Assembly (NCBI GenBank): GCA_002432795.1
Contig: DJGU01000118.1
Location: 2,617 to 12,818, forward strand
Length of the DNA: 10,202 nt
Origin: Anaerolineaceae bacterium UBA5838
Lineage (GTDB): Bacteria; Chloroflexota; Anaerolineae; Anaerolineales; Anaerolineaceae
Direction of reading: 5' to 3'
Numbering within the stretch: position 1 is the stretch's first letter; each line of letters starts with the position of its first letter. The translations under genes and the position numbers were made by a program. This document shows, piece after piece, positions 1-6,926 of this stretch. The notes under the pieces are model-generated. The model made no database searches, was not told the origin of the DNA, and saw nothing but the letters and a program-made list of their open reading frames with translations.

Positions 1-246
1 GACACGGAGACAGACCAGTGGGAAGCCTTTCAGAACCCTGGCGCGAGTCAATCGGGTGGTGCTGGAGTGGCTGCGGCACAGTTTGTTGTGGACAAAAAAG
101 CTGATGTGGTTTGTAGTGGTGATTTTGGTCCGAACGCCTCCCGAGCTTTCCAGGCTGCAAATGTTGAAATGCAGCATTTTGCGGAGAACATAACAACTGT
201 TCAAGAGGCTATTGATCATTTCAAGCAGGATATGCTGTTGAAGTGA
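1..246 (+). CDS. NifX/NifB-type (dinitrogenase FeMo-cofactor family) protein, 3' end
   Basis: The reading frame is open from base 1 and ends with TGA at 244-246, giving 81 residues of a protein whose start lies outside the window. The visible part has a glycine/alanine-rich stretch (GGAGVAAAQFVVDKKADVV) followed by SGDFGPNASRAF. This resembles the conserved GxxGPNA region of the NifX/NafY/NifB C-terminal domain (Pfam Nitro_FeMo-Co). Family members are about 110-120 residues, so roughly 30-40 N-terminal residues are missing. Members bind metal clusters or their precursors; many non-nitrogen-fixing anaerobes carry stand-alone copies beside MinD-type ATPases, exactly as here, so nitrogen fixation cannot be inferred. 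It lies 27 nt upstream of the first ferredoxin-ATPase gene and is probably co-transcribed with it. The family call is fairly secure; the cluster or metal bound is unknown. Confidence 0.8.
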   Translation, partial: DTETDQWEAFQNPGASQSGGAGVAAAQFVVDKKADVVCSGDFGPNASRAFQAANVEMQHFAENITTVQEAIDHFKQDMLLK

Positions 247-262
247 AAGAAGAAGACTGAAC

Positions 263-269
263 AGGAGGT
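263..269 (+). promoter_or_regulatory. Ribosome binding site deciding a GTG start
   Basis: AGGAGGT lies 4 nt before the GTG at 274. This strong Shine-Dalgarno sequence supports the GTG start of the first ferredoxin-containing ATPase, which is also where homology to the family (IAVASGKGG) begins. Confidence 0.75.
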
Positions 270-273
270 CTTT

Positions 274-1137
274 GTGCAAATTGCAGTCGCCAGTGGAAAA
301 GGCGGTACGGGTAAAACGACCATTGCAACCAGCCTCGCGCTAAGCCTGGCAAGCCTGGCAAAGGTGCGCTATTTTGATTGCGATGTGGAAGCGCCTAATG
401 GGCATTTGTTCCTCAAGCCAGAATTTACTGAAAGCACTCCGGCAGTCATTCGCATTCCGCAAATTCAAACTGAAAAGTGCACTGCCTGCGGCAGGTGCGT
501 GGAAGTGTGTGAATTCCACGCGCTCGCAAAAGTTGGGAAAAACATCCTTGTTTTCCCCCAACTATGTCACGGCTGTGGCAGTTGCACGTGGAATTGCCCT
601 GAAAATGCCATTGTTGAAGTTCCCAACCCAATTGGAACTATCGAAAGGGGGATGGCTCTTGAAAACATTGAATTTTTCCGTGGGTTGTTGACCATTAGTG
701 AGCCTATGCCAACTCCGATTATCCGACAGTTGAAGAAGCGGATGCAGCCTCAGCCCAATACCATCAATATTTACGATGCCCCACCAGGAGCATCATGTTC
801 GGTGGTTGAGACCCTGCGAGGGGTTGACTTTGCCCTTTTGGTCACCGAACCCACACCTTTTGGCTTGCACGACCTGAAGCAAATGCTCGGGATTTTGGCC
901 GACATGCATATCCCATCCGGAATTGTCATCAACCGCGATGGCATCGGTGATGATTCGCTGGAGGAAACCCTGCGGGAGTACAACGTTCCGGTTTTGCTGC
1001 GTGTTCCCTTTGACCGGAAACTGGCAGAAAACCTGGCAGCCGGCAGGACTTTGGTCGATGTTTACCCCGAGTATGGGGGTATTCTGAGAGAGCTCTACCA
1101 GCAGATTACTGAAATCATGGGCGGTAAGGCAAAATGA
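274..1137 (+). CDS. MinD-superfamily P-loop ATPase with inserted 2x[4Fe-4S] ferredoxin domain (first copy)
   Basis: This is a 287-residue cytosolic ATPase of the MinD/Mrp (SIMIBI) class. The deviant Walker A is GKGGTGKT (residues 8-15), a DCD switch sits near residues 35-37, and the Walker B-like segment is DAPPGASC (168-175). A bacterial ferredoxin is inserted between Walker A and Walker B, with two CxxCxxCxxxC motifs: C69/C72/C75/C79 and C98/C101/C104/C108. The second is followed by proline, as is usual for [4Fe-4S] sites. The length is typical of the family. Its biochemical role is not settled; relatives are thought to act in Fe-S or metallocluster handling, and adjacency to NifX-, DUF59- and Mrp-type genes fits that. 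The start is GTG at 274 with a strong ribosome binding site, and the TGA stop overlaps the ATG of the next gene in an ATGA, implying translational coupling. The domain call is secure; the partner protein is not known. Confidence 0.9.
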   Translation: MQIAVASGKGGTGKTTIATSLALSLASLAKVRYFDCDVEAPNGHLFLKPEFTESTPAVIRIPQIQTEKCTACGRCVEVCEFHALAKVGKNILVFPQLCHGCGSCTWNCPENAIVEVPNPIGTIERGMALENIEFFRGLLTISEPMPTPIIRQLKKRMQPQPNTINIYDAPPGASCSVVETLRGVDFALLVTEPTPFGLHDLKQMLGILADMHIPSGIVINRDGIGDDSLEETLREYNVPVLLRVPFDRKLAENLAAGRTLVDVYPEYGGILRELYQQITEIMGGKAK

Positions 1138-2066
1138 GCGCACAAAACAGTAAAGCGAAACAATTAATTATCCTGAGCGGCAAGGGCGGAACTGGAAAAA
1201 CCAGTATCAGTGCTGCCTTTGCCCACCTAAGCGCCGCCCATGCAAATTCCCATCCGATGGTTTTTGTGGACGCGGATGTGGACGCAGCTAATTTGAGCCT
1301 CGTCCTGGAGCCGGAGAGCCTGGAGCCCAAAGAGTTTTGGGGCGGTTCGCTGGCAGAGATTGACCCTGAAAAATGCATCAATTGCGGAGCTTGCTCCCCG
1401 GTTTGCCGGTATGACGCGATCTTCCCGGACCCAAAAAATGACCAGGTGCAGTGGATCGACCCGATTGCCTGTGATGGGTGTGCGGCTTGTGTGTATGCCT
1501 GTCCGGAGGGCGCGATCAGCATGGTCAGGCAGCATGAGGGTAACTGGTTTCAGTCCAACACTTCGTTCGGAATGCTCTTTCATGCAGAGCTATTCCCGGG
1601 CAGGGAAAATTCCGGCAAGCTGGTGACCCTGATCAAACAGCAGGCGCGCTTGTATGCTGAAGATATTCAATCGCAGTGTGTGATTATTGACGGACCGCCT
1701 GGCATTGGTTGCCCGGTCATATCCGCCTGCGCCGGCACAGATTTGGGCTTGATCGTGACCGAACCGAGCCTGATGGGACTGCACGATCTCAAGCGCGTTT
1801 TGGGAACCTTGCGTCATTTCCACGTTCCGGCGGTCGTTTGTGTCAACAAGGCTGATATTTATCCGGAGGGAACCAGGGCAATCCGGGAATTTGCCGCAGC
1901 CGAAGGCCTTGACCTGATTGGTGAAATCCCATATGACGAAAAGATTCCCAGGGCAATGATCGAAGGCAAGCCTGTCACGGTATTGTTCCCGGATTCGCCC
2001 GCTGCCAAAGCTATTCAAGAGGTATGGCATAAAACAATCGACTTGCTTAACCTCCAGGAGGATTAA
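1134..2066 (+). CDS. MinD-superfamily P-loop ATPase with inserted 2x[4Fe-4S] ferredoxin domain (second copy)
   Basis: This 310-residue protein has the same architecture as its upstream neighbour. It has deviant Walker A GKGGTGKT (16-23), DADVD (46-50), ferredoxin cysteines C81/C84/C87/C91 and C113/C116/C119/C123, and Walker B-like DGPPGIGCP (186-194). Outside the motifs the two proteins differ substantially, so they are an old paralogous pair rather than a recent duplication. Such pairs usually stay adjacent and, by analogy with dimeric MinD/Mrp ATPases in which two P-loops face each other, could form a heterodimer; that is inference. The ATG overlaps the previous stop (ATGA) and only a weak TAAGG lies upstream, consistent with translational coupling. 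The next gene starts 2 nt after the stop. A cytosolic role in Fe-S or metallocofactor handling is likely; the exact substrate is unknown. Confidence 0.9.
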   Translation: MSAQNSKAKQLIILSGKGGTGKTSISAAFAHLSAAHANSHPMVFVDADVDAANLSLVLEPESLEPKEFWGGSLAEIDPEKCINCGACSPVCRYDAIFPDPKNDQVQWIDPIACDGCAACVYACPEGAISMVRQHEGNWFQSNTSFGMLFHAELFPGRENSGKLVTLIKQQARLYAEDIQSQCVIIDGPPGIGCPVISACAGTDLGLIVTEPSLMGLHDLKRVLGTLRHFHVPAVVCVNKADIYPEGTRAIREFAAAEGLDLIGEIPYDEKIPRAMIEGKPVTVLFPDSPAAKAIQEVWHKTIDLLNLQED

Positions 2067-2068
2067 CC

Positions 2069-2371
2069 ATGGATCAAGTAGCTCTTGAGAAAGCTGTTAT
2101 CGAAAAATTGACGAAAGTGCTCGATCCGGAAACCGGCGTCGATGTGGTTCGCATGCAGTTGGTGATGGATCTTACGATTGACGAAAATGGAAAAGCGACC
2201 TACATCTTTCGACCTTCCTCACCTCTGTGCCCAATCGCGGTTCCACTCGCGATGATGATCATCCAGGCGATTAATGAAGTTGAAGGCATCACCGGGCAAA
2301 ACATCACCGTTGTGGATTATGTTGAAGCGGAAAAATTGAATGAGATGCTTCGCTCAGTTTTAAGTGAATAA
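2069..2371 (+). CDS. Stand-alone DUF59/MIP18-family Fe-S assembly protein
   Basis: This small 100-residue cytosolic protein is essentially one DUF59 (MIP18, SufT/PaaD-like) domain. It shows the family opening VLDPETGVDVV (17-27), a beta-strand region, and SSPLCPIA (51-58), whose C54 matches the conserved reactive cysteine of DUF59 proteins. Relatives act in Fe-S cluster maturation and transfer. AGGAGG at the end of the preceding gene (2056-2061) is a good ribosome binding site for the ATG at 2069. The gene is sandwiched between the ferredoxin-ATPases and an Mrp ATPase that carries its own, cysteine-less DUF59 domain, so this separate protein may supply the cysteine the fused domain has lost (inference). 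The family call is confident; the specific target is unknown. Confidence 0.85.
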   Translation: MDQVALEKAVIEKLTKVLDPETGVDVVRMQLVMDLTIDENGKATYIFRPSSPLCPIAVPLAMMIIQAINEVEGITGQNITVVDYVEAEKLNEMLRSVLSE

Positions 2372-2372
2372 T

Positions 2373-2380
2373 GGAGGAGG
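2373..2380 (+). promoter_or_regulatory. Ribosome binding site for the Mrp-type gene
   Basis: GGAGGAGG lies immediately after the DUF59 stop and just before the ATG at 2382. It makes 2382 a better start than the in-frame GTG at 2364, which would place this purine tract inside the coding region. The spacing is 1-4 nt depending on which GGAGG pairs. Confidence 0.6.
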
Positions 2381-2381
2381 C

Positions 2382-3443
2382 ATGAATTCAAGAGTAGCAG
2401 TTATGCAAGCTCTGAGGAGTATTAAAGATCCCGAGTCCGAAAAGGACATCGTGAGTCTGAATTTTATTGCGGATGTCAAAATTGAAGAGGCAAATGTTAC
2501 GGTTCAATTTCGCCCTGATACCATGAACTCCTCGCTGCTGGATCAGTTCACAGCAGAGATCAAGCGCGCGGTGCTTGAGGTGGAAGGCGTCCAAAAAGTT
2601 GATGTGGTTATAGAACAGCCGGATCACAATGAAGCTGTCGAAGCGGAACAGGAATTTGGAGGTGTTCAGGACCTCAACCATGTAAAAAAGGTCATTGCTG
2701 TAATGAGCGGAAAGGGCGGGGTTGGCAAATCGCTGGTAAGTGGCCTGCTGGCAGTGACCCTTCGCAGAAAAGGATACCGTGTGGGAATTCTGGACGCGGA
2801 TATCACGGGTCCGAGCATCCCAAAAATGTTCTTTGATGGTCGTCCGGAGATTTCTTACACTTCCCGGGCTATTCTTCCTCCAGTTTCAAGCAGTGGTATC
2901 AAGGTAATGTCTATCAACCTCTTGCTCAAAAATGAAGAGGATGCAGTCATTTGGCGAGGTCCCCTGGTGGGGCGGGCGATCAAGCAATTCTGGACGGATA
3001 CGCTTTGGGCTGACCTTGATTACTTCATCGTGGACTTGCCGCCCGGCACATCTGACGCCCCTCTGACCGTGATGCAATCTTTACCGATGAGTGGTATTTT
3101 GCTGGTAACCTCTCCCCAAGGATTGGCTGGGATGGTGGTGCGGAAAGCCGCAAATATGGCCACTCAGGTTGGGGTTCCTCTTTTAGGGATTGTTGAAAAC
3201 ATGAGCTTCTTCAAGGCACCCGACACGGGAAGCGAATATGAGATTTTTGGGCCGAGCCATGCTCAGGAAACGGCTGATGCCCTCGATATCCCTGTTTTAG
3301 CGCGCTTGCCTATTGATAGCAATATTGCAGTTCTGTGTGATCAAGGGAAAGTAGAAGAATGCCACTTATCCGAATTCGATGCGGTTACCGCGTGGATTGA
3401 AAGGGCTACCCCCGATTGTCAATTGCCCAAAATGCCTGCTTAG
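2382..3443 (+). CDS. mrp: Mrp/NBP35 (ApbC-like) Fe-S carrier ATPase with N-terminal DUF59 domain, lacking the cluster-binding CxxC
   Basis: From the ATG at 2382 this is a 353-residue protein. An N-terminal DUF59 domain (about residues 5-80, with DPESEKDIVSLNF) precedes an Mrp ATPase domain with Walker A GKGGVGKS (110-117), DADITGPS (138-145), WRGPLVGRAI (191-200), Walker B-like VDLPPGTSDAP (217-227) and NMSFF (273-277). Mrp/NBP35 proteins carry and deliver [4Fe-4S] clusters, normally held between subunits by a C-terminal CxxC just after NMS(Y/F). Here that site reads KAPDTG (278-283), so both cysteines are replaced. The DUF59 domain also lacks its usual cysteine (PDTMNS, 46-51). The remaining cysteines (C319, C327, C346) are not arranged as a CxxC. 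The ATPase core is otherwise intact. The gene ends the Fe-S module; the Mo-hydroxylase gene starts 51 nt downstream. Family identification is secure; conventional cluster binding is doubtful. Confidence 0.9.
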   Translation: MNSRVAVMQALRSIKDPESEKDIVSLNFIADVKIEEANVTVQFRPDTMNSSLLDQFTAEIKRAVLEVEGVQKVDVVIEQPDHNEAVEAEQEFGGVQDLNHVKKVIAVMSGKGGVGKSLVSGLLAVTLRRKGYRVGILDADITGPSIPKMFFDGRPEISYTSRAILPPVSSSGIKVMSINLLLKNEEDAVIWRGPLVGRAIKQFWTDTLWADLDYFIVDLPPGTSDAPLTVMQSLPMSGILLVTSPQGLAGMVVRKAANMATQVGVPLLGIVENMSFFKAPDTGSEYEIFGPSHAQETADALDIPVLARLPIDSNIAVLCDQGKVEECHLSEFDAVTAWIERATPDCQLPKMPA

Positions 3444-3494
3444 GCGAAGTAAGATGCCGTGCAAATAATTAGCGTAAGGAGCTGAGGTGTTCAA

Positions 3495-6431
3495 ATGAAA
3501 AAAACAAAAAGCACAAGCGATTTGAAAGATTCTCAGGTTGAAATTTCTGTCACCATAAATAAGCGGCCGCAAACACTTTCAGTCGGAAAAAACGAAAGCC
3601 TGTTGGATGCCCTGCGCCGGGCATCTTATTTTAGTGTTAAGCATGGCTGTGATGACGGCACTTGCGGGGTTTGCACGGTGCTGCTCAATGGGAGACCTGT
3701 GCGCAGCTGTAGAACCAAAGCAGCGGAAGTCGATGGAGCGGAAATCACCACTTTGGAGGGTCTCAGTCAGGGCAATGAAGTCCATCCCATTCAGGCGGCA
3801 TATATTGAAACCGGCGCGATCCAATGCGGTTTCTGCACCCCTGCTCAAATCCTTTCGGCAAAGTCGCTTTTGGATCGAAACCCTGATCCAACTGATGATG
3901 AGATTCGACATGCGCTAAATCCAATCCTCTGCCGTTGCACTGGCTACGTTCGCGGAGTGGATGCTATTCACCGTGCGGCTGCCGTTTTGCGCGGTGAAAA
4001 AGTGCCTCCTTATTCCCACCTGGAATTTACCTTGCCCAAAGACATCAATCAGCTTACGCTGCCTGAAGCATACTATCGGAGCGATGGTATGCGAAATCCA
4101 CTGCCACCGCTGGTATTTACGCCTGAGGGGATGGAGAAGACTAATGTTGTTGGGAAATCGGAAGTCAAGGTCGATGCGAAAAAATTGGCTCAGGGACGTC
4201 CGGTTTTCACCGATGACTTCCGCCTGAACGGTATGCTTTATGGAGCTCTGCTCACAAGCCCGCACGCGCATGCCATCATTCGCAAAATTGATGATAGTAA
4301 AGCCCGGGCTTTACCGGGTGTGGTGGATGTAATAACTTACCAGAACCTTCCCCGCGTCAAGTATGCAACGGGCGGTCAGAGTTATCCTCAACCTTTGCCA
4401 TATGACCAGGTTTGCCTGGATAATAAAGTGCGTCATGTGGGTGATCGGGTCGCCGTGGTTGCGGCAGAAACCCTTGAGATTGCCCAGCAGGCTTTGGAGT
4501 TGATTGATGTTGAGTATGAGGTTCTTCCCCCGGTTATCGATCCGGAACAGGCGATGGCAGAAGGCGCCCCTGTTATCCATGATGAATCAGATACTGTTGG
4601 GATCTATGACGCAGTCCATAACACTGTTCATCACATTGAAGCTGAAACAGGGGAAGTTGATAAGGCTTTCAAGGAGGCGGATGCAATCTTCGAAGGGGAA
4701 TACCGCACACCGAAACAGCAGCATGTTCACCTTGAAATGCACGTTTGTATCACCTACCTTGATGCGGATGACCGTTTAGTGGTCCGCACCAGCACGCAAG
4801 TGCCCTTCCATCTTCGCCGAATGCTTGCCCCACTAATCAATCTGCCTGTCAAGAATATAAGGGTTATCAAGCCGCGCATCGGCGGCGGTTTTGGCAACAA
4901 GCAGGAAATGATTTTAGAGGATTTGTGCGCGCACCTGACTATGAGAACTGGTCGCCCGGTTCGGATGGAATACACCCGCACCCAGGAGTTCACCAGTTCG
5001 CGTAGCCGGCATGCCAATATTATTCGCTACAAAGTGGGGGTTAAAGACAACAAAGTGACTGTAGCAGACCTCTATCTCATTGGAGATACGGGCGCTTATG
5101 GTTGTCATGGTTTGACTGTAAACATGGTGGGTGGTTTCAAAGGACTCACTCTTTACAACCCTCCTAATGCTCGCTTTAAGTGTGATGTGGTTTACACCAA
5201 CACCCCTCCAGCAGGCGCCTTCCGGGGTTATGGGGCAATGCAGTGCGAATATGGCATTGAGGTTATGATGGCTGAAATCGCTGAGAAACTTGGCCTGGAT
5301 GAGGTGGAGTTCAAGCGGAATAATTGGATAAAGCTTGGCGAAAAATTGCATCTTTCCAAAGCCTTGGGTGAAGGACGAGAGGGCACTGAGCAGTCCTTGA
5401 TGAGCACAGCTTTGGAACAATGTGTTGACATAGGTTTGAAGGCCACAGATTTCTATGCAAAGCGCGAAGCAAATCGCCAGCAAAGCGGACACCTGCGGCG
5501 CGGAATTGGGGTGGCGGGTGTAATCCACGGAAGTGGCATAGCAGGTTTGGATATGGGTGCCGCTACGCTGAAAATGAATGATGATGGCTCCTTTAACCTC
5601 TTGATTGGGGCTACGGATTTGGGCACTGGATCGGACACGATTTTGGGGCAGATGGCTGCCGAAGTGTTGGGTATTCCGTTGGAGGATATTATTGTCTATT
5701 CTTCAGATACCGACTTCACACCTTTCGACAAAGGCGCGTATGCCAGCAGTACCACCTACGTCAGCGGTGGGGCTGTGCGCAAGGTGGCTTTAGAGATCAA
5801 GAAACAGGTAATCGATCATGCCGCACTGATGCTGGGTGTCTCCACGACAGATGGTTTCAAACTTGAAAACCGGCAGGTCATTGCTCCGGATGGAAGGGCT
5901 GTTTCCATGCAAGACGTGGCTCTGAGCTCGCTGCATCAATTGGACCAACACCAGATCATGGCTACTGCCTCGCATATCAGCCCTGTGAGCCCGCCTCCAA
6001 CTGCCGCCCAATTTGTGGAAATTGTTGTGGATACCCAAACGGGCAAAATTCATGTGGATCGAATGTTGATGGTTGTTGATTGTGGGCGGGTGATCAATCC
6101 ACTTACAGCTGCCGGACAGGTGGAAGGGGGAATGACGCAGGCGATGGGCTTCGCCCTGACAGAGGAAATGCTCTTTGATCAGAATGGTCAGCCCCTCAAT
6201 CCTGACTTGAAAAAATATCACATTGCCCGCGCTAATGAAATGCCTGCGACAGATGTTATCTTTGTTCAGACGAACGAGCCGACAGGACCTTTTGGCGCAA
6301 AATCGGTATCGGAAATCGCCATTGATGGTGTTGCTCCAGCAATGGCCAGTGCGTTGCACGACGCAACAGGTGTTTGGATGCGGACCTTGCCCTATACGCC
6401 GGAGCGTGTTAAGCAGGCTTTGCAGAATTAA
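3495..6431 (+). CDS. Molybdenum hydroxylase, fused 2Fe-2S and Mo-cofactor domains (aldehyde oxidoreductase/xanthine dehydrogenase family)
   Basis: This 978-residue enzyme starts with a plant-type [2Fe-2S] domain (about 15-80; C52, C57, C60, C72). A helical second [2Fe-2S] domain follows (C111, C114, C146, C148 in QCGFC and CRCTGY). After a linker (about 165-235) comes the two-part molybdopterin-cytosine-dinucleotide domain, with GGGFGNKQE (463-471), AGAFRGYGAMQ (573-583), ATDLGTGSD (706-714), QVEGGMTQAMG (875-885) and GPFGAKSVSE (931-940), whose E940 is the expected catalytic glutamate. The order matches stand-alone aldehyde oxidoreductases such as Desulfovibrio MOP (about 907 residues) and some selenium-dependent xanthine dehydrogenase-like proteins. 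No FAD subunit is adjacent, so electrons probably leave through the 2Fe-2S clusters to ferredoxin or flavodoxin (inference). No signal peptide is apparent. GAGGTG (3484-3489) precedes the ATG by 5 nt. The substrate cannot be read from the sequence. Confidence 0.92.
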   Translation: MKKTKSTSDLKDSQVEISVTINKRPQTLSVGKNESLLDALRRASYFSVKHGCDDGTCGVCTVLLNGRPVRSCRTKAAEVDGAEITTLEGLSQGNEVHPIQAAYIETGAIQCGFCTPAQILSAKSLLDRNPDPTDDEIRHALNPILCRCTGYVRGVDAIHRAAAVLRGEKVPPYSHLEFTLPKDINQLTLPEAYYRSDGMRNPLPPLVFTPEGMEKTNVVGKSEVKVDAKKLAQGRPVFTDDFRLNGMLYGALLTSPHAHAIIRKIDDSKARALPGVVDVITYQNLPRVKYATGGQSYPQPLPYDQVCLDNKVRHVGDRVAVVAAETLEIAQQALELIDVEYEVLPPVIDPEQAMAEGAPVIHDESDTVGIYDAVHNTVHHIEAETGEVDKAFKEADAIFEGEYRTPKQQHVHLEMHVCITYLDADDRLVVRTSTQVPFHLRRMLAPLINLPVKNIRVIKPRIGGGFGNKQEMILEDLCAHLTMRTGRPVRMEYTRTQEFTSSRSRHANIIRYKVGVKDNKVTVADLYLIGDTGAYGCHGLTVNMVGGFKGLTLYNPPNARFKCDVVYTNTPPAGAFRGYGAMQCEYGIEVMMAEIAEKLGLDEVEFKRNNWIKLGEKLHLSKALGEGREGTEQSLMSTALEQCVDIGLKATDFYAKREANRQQSGHLRRGIGVAGVIHGSGIAGLDMGAATLKMNDDGSFNLLIGATDLGTGSDTILGQMAAEVLGIPLEDIIVYSSDTDFTPFDKGAYASSTTYVSGGAVRKVALEIKKQVIDHAALMLGVSTTDGFKLENRQVIAPDGRAVSMQDVALSSLHQLDQHQIMATASHISPVSPPPTAAQFVEIVVDTQTGKIHVDRMLMVVDCGRVINPLTAAGQVEGGMTQAMGFALTEEMLFDQNGQPLNPDLKKYHIARANEMPATDVIFVQTNEPTGPFGAKSVSEIAIDGVAPAMASALHDATGVWMRTLPYTPERVKQALQN

Positions 6432-6466
6432 CCAGCTTGGGACCTTAGCTCATTGAATTTGGAGGC

Positions 6467-6916
6467 ATGATGGAAACTAAAGTAAAGATAGGGATCATAA
6501 TCTGTGACCGATATCGTACCTGTGCGGGCGGAAAATGCCTGAGATCGATGCGAAACCGGGAAGGCGCCTTCAGCATTTATGCTGACACTGACGTTGAATT
6601 AGTCGGTTACACCACCTGCAATGGTTGCCCGGGCGGAAACATTGAATATGCCGGCGATGAAATGGTCAGGAATGGTGTGCAGGTGATCCACCTGGCAACT
6701 GGTCTGCTGGTGGGATATCCACCCTGCCCGTATATTGACACCTTCAAGGATTTTCTTGAGAAAAAGTATTGTGTAAAAGTGGTTTTTGGAACCCATCCTA
6801 TTCCACAAAAATATCTGGACATGCACACACAGCTTGGCACATGGGAGGATCCGGAGTGGACTCCGCGCCTTGCTGCCACGCTTGCGGATGAAACCACACG
6901 GAAAGCTTACAACTAG
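6467..6916 (+). CDS. CGGC-domain putative metal-binding protein
   Basis: This 149-residue protein is recognisable from KIGIIICDRYRTCAGGKC (7-24), the signature segment TTCNGCPGGNIEY (49-61) and IHLATGLLVGYPPCP (74-88). Together these match the CGGC-domain family (COG5561), proposed from its cysteines to bind metal; the biochemical function is not known to me. Here the eponymous motif is CNGC (C51, C54). Other cysteines are C13, C19, C24, C87 and C102, giving a plausible metal or cluster site together with H75. GGAGG at 6461-6465 sits 1 nt before the ATG at 6467 and 4 nt before a second in-frame ATG at 6470, so translation may really start at 6470. The gene lies 35 nt after the Mo-hydroxylase and 10 nt before a radical SAM gene, so all three may share a transcript. 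The family call is good; the role is unknown. Confidence 0.8.
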   Translation: MMETKVKIGIIICDRYRTCAGGKCLRSMRNREGAFSIYADTDVELVGYTTCNGCPGGNIEYAGDEMVRNGVQVIHLATGLLVGYPPCPYIDTFKDFLEKKYCVKVVFGTHPIPQKYLDMHTQLGTWEDPEWTPRLAATLADETTRKAYN

Positions 6917-6920
6917 GAGG
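6915..6920 (+). promoter_or_regulatory. Ribosome binding site fixing the radical SAM start
   Basis: AGGAGG overlaps the TAG stop of the CGGC gene and lies 6 nt before the ATG at 6927. It shows that the frame's extension back to 6786, inside the CGGC gene, is not the true start. Family homology (MIAFGPVPSRRLG) also begins at 6927. Confidence 0.8.
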
Positions 6921-6926
6921 CGTGAA

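Noticed and set aside
1..246. Evidence for nitrogen fixation from the NifX-like fragment
   Set aside because: Stand-alone members of this family are widespread in non-diazotrophs, and no nifHDK, nifE/N or nifB gene is visible here.
2364..2381. GTG at 2364 as the start of the Mrp-type protein
   Set aside because: It would overlap the previous gene and put the GGAGGAGG tract inside the coding sequence. The ATG at 2382 is better placed.
4914..5528. A 204-codon open frame on the minus strand inside the Mo hydroxylase gene
   Set aside because: It lies fully antisense to a strongly supported enzyme gene, its translation resembles no family I know, and it has no ribosome binding site context. It is a shadow frame.
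5790..6359. A 189-codon open frame on the minus strand inside the Mo hydroxylase gene
   Set aside because: Antisense to the conserved Mo-domain coding sequence with no recognisable motifs. A shadow frame.
6786..6926. N-terminal extension of the radical SAM frame back to an ATG at 6786
   Set aside because: It would overlap most of the C-terminal coding part of the CGGC gene. The strong AGGAGG and the family's conserved N-terminus both point to 6927.
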